In this document: in pieces, positions 40,193 to 50,900 of the stretch
How positions within the stretch are numbered: position 1 is the first letter of the stretch
How the letters are laid out: each line of letters begins with the position of its first letter
Source: Seminavis robusta
Lineage: Eukaryota; Bacillariophyta; Bacillariophyceae; Naviculales; Naviculaceae
Assembly: GCA_903772945.1 (NCBI GenBank)
Contig: CAICTM010000609.1
Coordinates: 1-56,767 of the forward strand
Length of the DNA: 56,767 nt
Direction: 5' to 3'
Translations under genes and position numbers: made by a program
The notes under the pieces: model-generated
The model's database searches: none
What the model was told of the DNA's origin: nothing
What the model saw: the letters and a program-made list of their open reading frames with translations, nothing else

Positions 40193-42917
40193 TGAGCCCG
40201 TACTCTTCCGTACTCGAGTAGTAGGTTGGGTGTGCGCTCAACTGCCCTGGATGCGACAGTCATGCATGCAGGCACGACGTGTTCGTTGTCCGATTTGGGC
40301 TGCGACAAAAAGCTCCTGGGGTGGTCGCGGAACACTGGGGGAAACTGGCAAAGCGTGAGAATTGGAATAGTGAGAACGAAGAAAGAAGACGTCCGATGGC
40401 CTCGAGAATGTCCTGCTACCCATTGCGTAAGTCTTACTCAGTACCCATTACGTTCAAGATCAAGCGAACTACATGTACTAAGGACTGTGACCAAACGTAT
40501 TCTTTGCGTTAATTCCGTACGAGCTCAAAGAGTAACTTCAGTGGACGGTCACCGGAATCATCTCTGATCTGGGTCTGAACAAGGGTTACATGACTCTGAC
40601 CTAGGAGAAACTGAGTGATAGGATTTAGAGCACCCATGACTGCGAACTCCTGTGCCCTCTTCAATGTGTGTGTGAACAATTACTTAATTTTCAACCCAGT
40701 ACCATGGTACTCCAGGACGTATTAATACCAGTAACCTTTCAGTAGCGCACGCCGTACCGTACGGTACGGTAAACGTTCCGCGTTCCGGTAGCGGTACAGC
40801 ACTCAGCACTGAGTACAGGTACTTTTACGGTACCCATTACCGGTGTTTGTACCGGTATCGCAAAGCTTATGTTGTAGTATCGCAACAAAGAGCCAGCTAG
40901 CTGGAGCTGCATTCTGCATTCCACAGTAAAAGAACTCAGCTCGGTGGCCTTGGCCAAAAAGGAATTAGACTACCTGCGGATCTTGAGTAGTCGGCGTTCT
41001 CAACTTCTCAACCTACTATTATTCGCTGGGGTTCTCGACATACCAGCAAACCAGCTGGTCAAAGGATCGCGGATTCGATTCGACAGCTGACTCGACATTC
41101 GACTCTCACTCTGGCTGTCTGGCTGAACTCGCAATGACTGCGGGAACTAATGATGGTACATGTACTGTACTGGAGTTCGCAAGCTTAGTTGTCTGTGGCT
41201 GAGTCAGTGCTTTCTACAGTGGCAACACCAATGTGATGAGATCCAATGTGATCATGCGCATGGGTTTGGTCACTACTATAATAGTAAGTTAGTGCTTTCA
41301 TTTAGTGGCGACACTAAGTCTTAGTCTTACTTATCATCGCATCAGCTACCGGTATCATATTTTAATACATATATCGCATCGCAGCTCTAGCAAAATTAAG
41401 ATTTAACGGCCTCTTTGCTTTCTGGTTGACATGTTGGCGCTTATTTAGTTAGACTATTTTAAAATAGTAGTGTATTATGTTCTGTACTCCGGGTACGTGT
41501 ATGTAGTTTGTCGCGACTGGTTATGCGGAGTGTGATTGATATTACTACTGTATGCAATACTCGAGTACCAGTACTCGTATTAGTACATTACATGTGGGTC
41601 TAGCTAGTACAGTCAACGCTCGCTTATATTTATAATCTTGTATTTATTCGCTCTATAATATTTAAGAATACTCCAGTTCCAACATTTTTAACTCTAACCC
41701 TATTTTAGTACTAGAGCACGTACAATTCTACAGGAATAGTTAGGGTTAGGGATAAAATCAATATTTATTCTCGCTGTTATATTTACTGAATTCCTGAATC
41801 CCCCCCAGTATATATATCTGAATGTTGACTGTACTTCCTTGTAGGTCATGTATGGTAGCTGCTTATTCTACCACTGGACACTCGCCATCATTCTGCATGC
41901 GTCATTTATTGACACTTGACGCTGCTTCCACCTTGGTCGAGGAGAATCATTAATCATTAGACAATGTTGATCATTGACAACTTGGGAAACCTTGGAGTGA
42001 ATCCAATCGAATCGCCCTGCGGCCTCAATTTGCAATCTGCAGTCTGCAGATGCCTCGAAACTTCAAACTTCAAAGGGTCTTGAAGTGGGCAGTTGCATCC
42101 CGATCCCGACGTTTTTGCAAATGAGGGTTGTTGCTTCCGTCCGTCCAGATCGATCCCAGCCAAAGCAAAGTAATATTTTATTTGTGGACGGCTGCGGTTT
42201 CTCTTGCAAATTGGCTGGCTAACTTCTCGTTCAGTAGTCCATGGGGGCAAACAATGGTAGTCTAGCTTGTTCGAGCCTGCCCAATGCCTCCCAACTCCCA
42301 ACACACTTTTGATAAGTACCTACCCGTACGAGTTACCTGGAAGCTACGACGTTGCAGCTGACGAACACACCCGCAGCACGGGTGCCATAGCCACAGCTTT
42401 TGCATCCCGCGACTTCTATCCTTTCATGGCTGCCAAAGCCAAAGCCACAGTTAGTTGTGTTGAAGTCTGAAGCATCCTTAGTTAGTTAGTTATAGCTGTT
42501 CCTTGGTGCTGCTGGTTTGTATGTTTGTGTGGGGTGGGTGATGAAGCTCCTGGAACTCTTGCGTTGCTTTCTCGGCGGAACGGCGGAACCCAGCCCCGCA
42601 GCCAACCCGCTGCCGCGGCAAGCTCTTTTTGGAGTTCTTGCCGTTCTTACCAGTCTCGTCTCTGCGTCTCTGGTCACCACCTTTCTGTTTCACAGAAAAC
42701 AGAAAGGAAGCATTCATGACTGATGAGGACACGACTCAGACTCGTCACTCGCTTTTGATCGTGCATGTACCTGATTACAGTCGTAGCCTTAACCCTTTGC
42801 TGAAGTAGAATACGACGCACACACACTCCAAACCTTAATCGAAGAGCAGCCCAACCCCCAAGTCCAAGCTCAAGGCCCAAGCCCAACTCAACTCTCGACC
42901 CAAACTGAAGGACGACC
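40193..42917. other. Long gene-poor interval, AT-rich in the middle
   Basis: No gene with support in 2.7 kb. Features seen: GGTACC/GGTAC palindromic runs at 40740-40860; an AT-rich stretch at 41380-41830; two telomere-like TTAGGG units at 41741-41754 and an opposite CTAACCCTA near 41693; a run of C residues near 41805. A 67-codon frame at 42267-42470 begins within no clear context and is not called. The last 80 bp before 42918 are a CCAAG-rich likely 5' UTR of the RNA-binding-protein gene. Confidence 0.45.
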
Positions 42918-44450
42918 ATGGCCGATGGATCGTACTTTGCCAAGAAGCCTGCTCCCTCAGGAGGAGCCCTTGATCAGGGTAAGTGTGTAACTTGATGCAC
43001 CTGGATGATGCTTGAGTTGATTCGATTCCGTCTTGATCCCTCACAAAACCAACGCGTATCCTTCGAAATCCTGTTCCCTTGACGCAGGCAAGATCTTTGT
43101 GGGAGGTTTGTCATGGCAAACGACGGAAGAATCCTTGCGATGGCACTTTGAGCAGTATGGTAGGTTGCGTGGATTCCTAAAATTTCTTAATAAAAAAGAT
43201 TGGAGCAGCTCTCTGAAGGAAATTTCTCTGACTGTATTTTTCTTGTTCTTTGCTCTTTCTTGTTTGTCTTTTCCAATCCTCTATTTCTAATGCTATATCT
43301 ATCCTCAGGCCCTGTCGTTTCTGTCGAAGTGATGCGAGACCGTGTGACGGGAGACCCTCGTGGGTTTGCGTTTGTGGTATTCCGAGAGCAGAGCACGGTG
43401 GATTTGGTGATGGCCGAAGCCAAGCACGAGATCAACCATAAGATTGTCGATGTAAAACGAGCCCAAGCGCGGGGAGTGGCGCCTCCTTCCATTCACGATG
43501 GCAACAAGCAACAAGCGGCGTCCAATGATCGCACCAGTCAACACGGCAGCAACGGCAGCAACAACACTAGAGCTCCAAACAACAATAACAGCGGCGGCGG
43601 CGGTGGCGCCAGCAATGCCGAATTGACTCCGGAACAATTGCACAACAAAGTCTTTGTGGGAGGTTTGCCGGCTCATGTCGATCGGGACGAAATGAGGAAA
43701 ATATTTGAACAGTATGGTCCGGTCGTCGACGCCATTGTCATGATTGATCAAGTCACCAATCGGTCTCGCTGTTTTGGATTTGTGACATTCGAAAATGGAT
43801 CCAATGGGGCCCAGCGAGCCATTGAAAAACAGCCATTGCAAATTGGGAATCGAAGTGTCGAGGTTAAATTGGCCACGCCCAAGGCCGAACAAAAACGCAT
43901 GCCACCGACATCGGCAGGACCCAAACATGTCGGATTACGAGCTGGAATGTCATCCTCGTCGTCGTCGGGAGAATACGCCGGTTTGGCAGTGGCATTTGGA
44001 CGCAGTGGATGGAAAGCGGGCTATGGGTCGAAAGCGTTTGGAGCTGCTGGATGGGCTGTCGAAGGCTGGGATGATGGAGGTGGGGCTCCTCCCAGAGATG
44101 GATTCTCCTTTGATCTGCTCCTGCAAAGTAACAAGGAGAATAATACTGCTGTCAAAATCAAAGCGGAACCCACCGACGCCAAACCCTCCACCGATACCAC
44201 AAAATCCTCCAACCGAGAGCCTCGACCAGCTCGTGGGGGCAACAATTCTCAGGATCCGCAACAACACCAACGTCACAGCGGCCGAGGAGATCATCACCAG
44301 TCACGGGATCGCCATCGTCGAGACACTAGCCAAGGCAGGGATCACCACCAAGGCAGGGACAGCTACTATGGTCGACACGACTCCTCCAACCGACGATATA
44401 GAGACCAGCATCACAATGACGGGCCTCCCATCAAACGGCCTAGATACTAA
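42918..44450 (+). CDS. Two-RRM RNA-binding protein (Musashi/DAZAP1/hnRNP A-like)
   Basis: Three exons, 42918-42978, 43088-43159 and 43309-44450, join in frame to 424 aa; all splice sites are GT-AG at codon position one. RRM1 (about 21-105) has RNP2 KIFVGGLSW and RNP1 RGFAFVVF; RRM2 (about 155-235) has KVFVGGLPAH and RCFGFVTF. A Gly/Ala region follows, then a basic tail rich in Ser, Arg, Gly, His and Asp (SRDRHRRD, QGRDHHQGRD) ending in a nuclear-localisation-like KRPRY. Function: binding of single-stranded RNA in nuclear processing, transport or translation control; the target is not deducible. Both intron positions lie within or next to RRM1. The first exon is only 20 codons, with the ATG in GACCATGG. 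Confidence 0.9.
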
Positions 44451-44613
44451 TTAGCCTGCTATCTAGCCAGCGTTGTAGTATAATCCTTTCATAGTTTGTT
44501 GCATAAAACAGCAATATCTGACTTACTCTTACTTGTCTACTAGCCGACGAACCAAACAGCTATGGGTGCATCTCTATCACAATATTACTTCTAGTCAAAG
44601 TAGAGAACAGTGT

Positions 44614-45483
44614 CTAATTCTTATTGGAATAATCTCTGGCTCCAAAGACGGTGCTTCCAACACGGACATTGGTAGCCCCTCTTTCAATGGCTGCTTCAAA
44701 GTCGCCCGACATGCCCATGGAGACTTCCAACGATTCCAGGCCTAGGTCCGAACACACCTGGTCGCGACACTGTATCAGGGTGTCAAAGCAACCGAGATCG
44801 CCTGGGGCTCCAATCGTCATGAGACCCTGAATGAAAAGACGATTGCATTTGTCGGAGATTTCTTTGCAGAGTGACACCGCTTCACTGGGTTCAATTCCAC
44901 TCTTGGACTCTTCTCCCGACGTATTGATTTGAATAAAGATATTGAGTTTCTTGTCCTTGGGACAATCTGCTTCCTCAAGTGCTTCCATGGCATTGTTCAG
45001 TTTGTTGGCTAGCTTTAATGATGACACAGTTTCCACAGTCAATTGAGCTGATACTGGGACGACAGACTTGACGAGCGCATTGGCCTTGTTGGATTGCAGA
45101 CTGCCAATGAAATGCCACTGCACGTCCTTGGGCATTTGACCGGCCTTTTCGACCAATTCTTGCGCATAATTCTCTCCAAAAATCCGTTGATTTGCATCGT
45201 AGGCTTGCTGCAGCAATTCCAGTGGTTTGGTCTTGCTGACAGCCACCAATCGGACATCCTCCACGGGTCGATTCACTTTTTCGCATGTCGACTGGATCTT
45301 GCCTCGAACGTATTGAAGATTGTCGGCCACATCAACTGTGGTGGTAGCGTCACTGCTCATGGCTACGCAAGGATGATGACGGTGTAGTGGAACTATGGTT
45401 CGAACGAAGGCAGATGTTACACAATACCTACTGCTCAACGCCACCAACGCCAAGGAACAACAGGCTCTCGCACTCTTGGTCAT
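44614..45483 (-). CDS. Pyridoxal-phosphate homeostasis protein (YggS/PLPBP family), possibly plastid-targeted
   Basis: 289 aa. The family binds PLP through a lysine in a single TIM-barrel domain and keeps vitamin B6 balance, without a known enzymatic reaction. Seen: LVAVSKTKP (about residues 79-87, K84 as PLP lysine), IFGENYAQEL, WHFIGSLQSNK, IQINTSGEESKSG, GLMTIGAPG, LSMGMSGDFEAAI-like (SMGMSGDFEAAIERGATNVRVGS in parts) and the C-terminal FGAR. The first 30 residues are a hydrophobic leader ending TSAF|VR, similar to the diatom plastid ASAFAP motif (inference). I chose the ATG at 45483 because it opens that leader; an upstream in-frame ATG at 45648 would bury it. It is divergent from the HMG gene. 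Confidence 0.88.
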   Translation of the reverse strand: MTKSARACCSLALVALSSRYCVTSAFVRTIVPLHRHHPCVAMSSDATTTVDVADNLQYVRGKIQSTCEKVNRPVEDVRLVAVSKTKPLELLQQAYDANQRIFGENYAQELVEKAGQMPKDVQWHFIGSLQSNKANALVKSVVPVSAQLTVETVSSLKLANKLNNAMEALEEADCPKDKKLNIFIQINTSGEESKSGIEPSEAVSLCKEISDKCNRLFIQGLMTIGAPGDLGCFDTLIQCRDQVCSDLGLESLEVSMGMSGDFEAAIERGATNVRVGSTVFGARDYSNKN

Positions 45484-46118
45484 AGGGATTGCTACAGCTA
45501 ATCGAATGTTGCACCCAGAAACTATAGGGTAGCAACAACAATAGCGAATGTTTGTGTGTGGAAGACGGAGGAATGATGGTCGGTGATCGAGCATCGACCA
45601 ACGAGCAACGATTTGGTTGCTGGAGGGAGGCGGCGTGACGTCATTCATGATTCAGAATTCCCGGACCATTTATCTGGATTTGACTCCCACGGCACAGAGC
45701 TCCGATTGCGGAGGACAAACATTCAACAAACTCAACGAACGGGTCCCCAGAACAAGATGCGGGGATCAACTCTTCAGTCTCAAGGATCAAAAGAAAGATC
45801 TCTAACGCAGGCCGACAATTGGATGGATTCATGCACTCGAAATTCAAGCGGGAAAAGGGCGTTCCAGATCCAAAGACAGAAGCAACGCATCCAAGGGCGG
45901 CGGCGGTCGAATCATGGTGTTTTGAAGCCTCTCAAAATATCGTGTGCTTGCTTTCTCTCATAATTTAACATTCGTCCTGTTTCTGGCAATACAAAGCAAA
46001 GAAAAGAGACAATCCATCAATGTATTAGCCACACGACAACAAATCAATCGCCTCTTTCATTCTCTCTCCTCTCCTTGTGTGTTCCTACTCTGTCGGACGC
46101 ACTAACAAGGAGACAATC
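45484..46118. promoter_or_regulatory. Divergent promoter region
   Basis: About 635 bp between the divergent starts of the PLPBP-like and HMG-box genes, so it must hold two promoters or one bidirectional one. ORFs here are not coding-like. CTCTCTCTCC-type pyrimidine runs precede the HMG start. No TATA box can be assigned confidently. Confidence 0.5.
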
Positions 46119-47718
46119 ATGTCGTCTCGAAAGGTATGTGAACACTAGTGTATGCATTGCTATCAACACAACCGATTAGATACGTACTCTCCGGACTTGT
46201 CGACTCCAATTGCTGACTCACTCAACCTTTTGCTGCCTTTCAAGGTTCTCCGATCGCAAGAGAACGATGCAACTCTCCCAACATTGGGATATGCGGGGCC
46301 AACTGCAAAGTTGAAAGCCGCCCCGACTACCACCACTATCAGTAGTCCAAACAATGGTGGCCCGCCCACGGCTCCTCGAAGCGCCTTTATGTGCTTTACC
46401 GATTGCAAGAAGCTCGAGATTATGAAGGCAAATGGCATTGTGGAGGTAAGACTGGGTCGCAACAAGGATGCCCGCTGCATCTTTTGACGCTCACAAAATT
46501 GTTTGCTTTTGCGATGCCTTCAGGAGAGCGACGAGTTGCTCAAGTTGGTAGCATCTGAATGGAGAAGTCTTTCTACCAATGACAGGTATCGAATCAGTTG
46601 CACCGTGCTTGTTTGTAACGTTTATGTTCGTTCTTCTGACAGATCCCATTCTCCTCTCCGCAGAGCCTACTGGGACGAGGTGGCCAGGAACGATAAGGTT
46701 CGATTTGTCAGAGAGAAGGCAGCGTACAAGGGACCGTGGTCAGTTCCCAAACGCCGGGCAAAGAAGCATCCGTTGGCACCCAAGCGTCCGATGTCTGCAT
46801 TCTTGATGTTCTCGCAAAAGAGACGATCCCAGGTCAAGCTCGACAACCCCGACATGAGCAACACAGATGTCAGTCGTCTGCTCGGGTAGGTCGCTTGCAG
46901 CACTGGTGACCTGATTTTGTTGTACGTGATTGGGATCAACTCACCCTTTCTCGTACATGTACCTCTCTCTATCTCTCTCTTGCAGGGAAATGTGGAGAAA
47001 CGCTAGCGCCAAGGAACGGGCTCCATACGTCGAAAAGGAACAAGGACAGCGTGCTGTCTATAAGGAGCAGATCAAGAAGTTTCGCGAGGATCAGGCCAAG
47101 CTGGATGCAGCCAGCCGTACAAGCCACAAAACGGTGCAGAAGCAGATGGCGGAATACCCACCCCCCTTGACAGCGACGGCTGCCAGGCCCACTTATGAAA
47201 CGTTGAGCTCCTCGCTTCCTTCAGCATTCGAAACGGCAGTCCGGATTGGAACCGTCGAGGACGCTGCCAATGCTGCCGATAAGGCTGGTGGCCAGCGAGT
47301 AATGTTCCGTCACAGCTTTGGAGCTCCTTCCTCCTCTTTCCGTTCCTCCCATCTGTTTGGTAAGGAAGTCGTTGGTTGGTTGGAAGATTACTGCGGATCT
47401 TTAGCCCTTCTAACGCTATTGTTGCCGCTTCTAGATACACATCGGAGCGCTCCCCCGTCGCACCACGGTGCGCCTCCTTCACACCACATCGCTCCACCTT
47501 CACACCACAGCACTGCTCCTTCGCACCACAGTGCTCCGGAGTACTACAATTATCCACCACCAGACCATCGTGCGACCGCTTACCCCCCACCAGTGCATCG
47601 ACCATTGCCCCCTCTCCGCTTTGAAGACGACGATGATCTGATGTACAATTCGGGCCATGGCTTCTTCTCGGATGGATTGAACTTCAATTTCTACAGTGGT
47701 AGCAACGGCTATCCATGA
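46119..47718 (+). CDS. HMG-box protein with two HMG domains
   Basis: Six exons, 46119-46133, 46245-46445, 46524-46585, 46664-46885, 46986-47359 and 47435-47718, join in frame to 385 aa. HMG box 1 (about 46-115): PRSAFMCFTDCKKLEIM, ASEWRSLSTNDRAYWDEVA. HMG box 2 (about 128-205): KRPMSAFLMFSQKRRSQV, GEMWRNASAKERAPYVEKE. Both have the Pro, aromatic and Trp residues that bend DNA, so it is a chromatin or nuclear DNA-architecture protein. The C-terminus has a tandem repeat based on APPSHH (about 47450-47540) and a Pro/Tyr/Asp-rich tail. The last intron (47360-47434) is 75 nt, a multiple of three with no stop, so retention would give a 410-aa form. The first exon encodes only MSSRK. Confidence 0.88.
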
Positions 47719-47968
47719 GGGGACGGCTGTGATGGTGCGTGGACTCAACGAATGAAGGGGTGTTTCGCGCGAACGGCAGTTGTTGCGGTCTCCTCGGGAA
47801 AGCACCCGGATGCACACTGGCACTGCCATTACACTCAGAGAAGTTCATCTTATGTGCTCGAGCAACCAAAATCAGATTATCAAAGGGTTGTGTCATTGTT
47901 TGATGTTGCAAGGGAACTAGCTAATTGCTTGTACCGATATAGAGGGGTCGAACTGCCATACTAAATAT
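47719..47968. terminator. Shared 3' region between convergent genes
   Basis: About 250 bp separate the stop codons of the convergent HMG-box and BRR2 genes. Transcript ends must lie here or overlap. No canonical AATAAA is obvious on either strand; AATATTTAAT occurs just before the BRR2 stop on the minus strand. Confidence 0.35.
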
Positions 47969-50900
47969 TTAATCCTCTTCACTTTCCTCTTCGTCGTCAT
48001 CATCATCATCATCGTCGTCGTCATCATCTTCAGCTGCAGCAACACTCAGAGGCAATTTGTACTCTTGATCGGAGCCCATGTAACTATCGCTCATACAGAA
48101 AAGCGTCAGCTCCATGTCTCCAGCTTCCTCAGGTGCCAAGAACTCAAGGACTACCGACTGTTTGTGACGCAGATTCACGCGTTTGAGTGACAAGAGCGAG
48201 TTTGTCTGCGTGTCTCCAATCACAACCCAAAGTGATTCTCTTTTTTCTCCTGGAAACAATGCTGACGAAACTTTGCCAAGATCGGCTAGATCCTCTTCGT
48301 CCATGTCTTCGTCGTCAATATCACGCTCCAGATTGACTGCAATCTGCACCGGATCGCCAGCTGTGACATCATCTGGATCCTTGACCTCAAAGCTCACCTC
48401 AACATTCGGGAAGGAGTTGCAGAAGACAGCAACGTCCGCCATCTTTTCGTCGGGCAGCCGGAGTAAGTCGTTTCTGACGTCGTCATCCAGAGTGAGGATG
48501 TCAATGACACTCTCAATAGAATCCTCTCCCTCATAAGCTTCGCAGCGCTTGATGATCTCATTGGTGAAGTGTGGAATCTGTTTCAGAGGATTGTCTTTGT
48601 TCCATAAACCCTGGACGATCATCTGGCTCAGCTCCATCGCAGCCAGTGCCGGCTTTAAATCACCTTGACTGCTGATAACATCGACGATTGCCTGAATCAA
48701 GTTGACGCTATCGAGAACGACTGTCTTTTGATCCGCACGCAGATTGGCCGACAGCGGTTTCCTGCTGAAGTGACTTTGAAGCAGAATCAAGGCTTTCGTG
48801 TTCGAGTCGTAAGCAGCATCATCGGGGAGTTTGTGAGTGAGAGTTCGAGCCATTATCTTCAAAGTCTTTTCCTCGCCAAAGCGGATTGGAAGGCTGGCAA
48901 ACTCCCAGGCAGCCGAGAGGATTTCCAGAATGCCACGGATTTTTGTCTTCGCTGTGATTGAAGACTCGATCAGCTCGATTGTGCGGTACTGGACGTAGTA
49001 GTAAGCGGCAATCATGCCAAGATTTAGCGGTGAGACCTCACCCTCGTCCGTGAGCTTGCAGCATTTGCTCTCTTCAAGGTCGCCCAGGACGGTCTCAACC
49101 ATTTCACTCAAGTGCTCGCTCAAATAGACACTGGAAGTTCCGCGAAGACCATAGTAAGTTGGATTCTTCGGCAGTCGTCGGTAGAGAAATGTCCAGGTCA
49201 AATAGTCAACTGCATCTTGCATCGTCTCGATCGTTTTCGTGACAATTTCCGAATTGAAGTGATCATGGAGATAGCTATCCAAGTGCGATTCCACAGGCAA
49301 GGGATCGTACACAAGCTTCTTGATGTACTCCTTCTTCGGAGTGTGGCACATCAACACGCACTTCCCGCTGGAATCAGTCTTGTGCCGGCCCATCATGTGC
49401 AGCAGGTCAACGATTGGGTAGTCAACATGCCTTTTCTCGCGACCATCATAAAACTCGGTGCCCATAATGACGACCAAGTGAGCGACGCACGGTGACTTCC
49501 AACAGAGATCCGCAGGGCAAACCAAAACTCGAAGGGCCCCCTTCTGAAAAAGATCGATGACAGCGGACCAGTCTGATTCGACCATCCCATCAAACAGAAA
49601 ACCGATCCCAGACGGCAACACTTGCTGGAGGGTAGGGTCGAGGATATCGCTGGTGATGCTTTTAATTTCCTCCGGTGTTGCACCCTCCCCAAGGAACGGC
49701 TTGCCAACTCGGCTTTCGCGATATGTCATAATGTCAATCGCCGTGAGTTGTGCCTGACGTCGGCTGGGAACATAAACAATGGCAGAAGAGCCGTCAATGT
49801 GCCGGTCGACCGCATCGTACACTGGCTTCGCCATGGCCATGAGCCGACCTGAATAGTTGTTTTGTTCAAAGGACTGGAAGTATATCTCAAGTGGCAACGG
49901 TCGAACCATTGGCGAAAAGTTGAAAAGACTCTTGTTCGGCACTCCCATCCATTCCCCAATTTCCCTGGCATTGGCGAGTGAAGCGCTCAAGCCGATGATG
50001 CGTAGCTTGTCATCAGCATCGTCCTGTTGCCGCTGCCCACTAATGTATCGCATCCGCGAGATAACTACCTCCATTGTTGGACCCCTTTCTCCGCCGAGAA
50101 AGTGCAGCTCGTCAAAGATTATTAACGAAACTGCTTGAACAGCCTTCCTCTGCCTCCATCTGCGGCTCAGAATATCCCAAGTCTTCACTGAGCACACAGC
50201 GATCTTTGCTTCACTTAGCAATTTCAAGTCAGGAATGGTTTGCCCAGTCAGACGTACAATTTTGCCTTGACGGAGGATGCTTCCAAACCGACGAGTCCAC
50301 CCATCAAACACGGGACCGGCAATCTCTTCAGTGGGAGCAACAAAGACACATTTGCCGTCAGGGTCCGTCGAGAGCATGCGAAGGATGGCGAATTCCGCAC
50401 AAACAGTCTTGCCCGAACCTGACGGAGCACAAATCAAACAATTTCTGTCGGTCTTGAAGAGTTCGTGGAAACTCTGGGTTTGAATAGGGTTGAATTCTTT
50501 GAACGAGTACAGGTTGGATAGCGTTCCATCACCAAGCGCCCTCGGCAGTAGCGGCTGTAGATCCAACAACTCGGTCGGGGGAGGGAACTTTGCCGGTAAG
50601 ATCATATTGTTGAAAGATACAGGAAGAACGGCCTCCGAATGCAGCCATCGGTCCGAGATCACTCTGACAAAGTAAGCCGGCGGCAGTGGCTCCAGGATGG
50701 GCACCGCAAAAACCAAAACGTGCTCTTCTTCGTCTCCCTTGCTCTTCAACGAGAACATTTCGTGATGAAGAATATTCTCACAGTTCACATCTTCAACCAA
50801 GATGTGGAAGAGCTGGACATAGCCATGCACGCTTACATCAAACTGAAAGCTTGGGATAAGTGTCAGTTCCACTCGAAGCATTGACCTTGTGATGGGCTGC

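Noticed and set aside
42267..42470. 67-codon plus-strand ORF before the RRM gene
   Set aside because: No domain, no clear context and no continuation; likely chance.
47990..48035. GAT/GAC-repeat region as a microsatellite locus
   Set aside because: It encodes the acidic C-terminal tail of BRR2 in frame.
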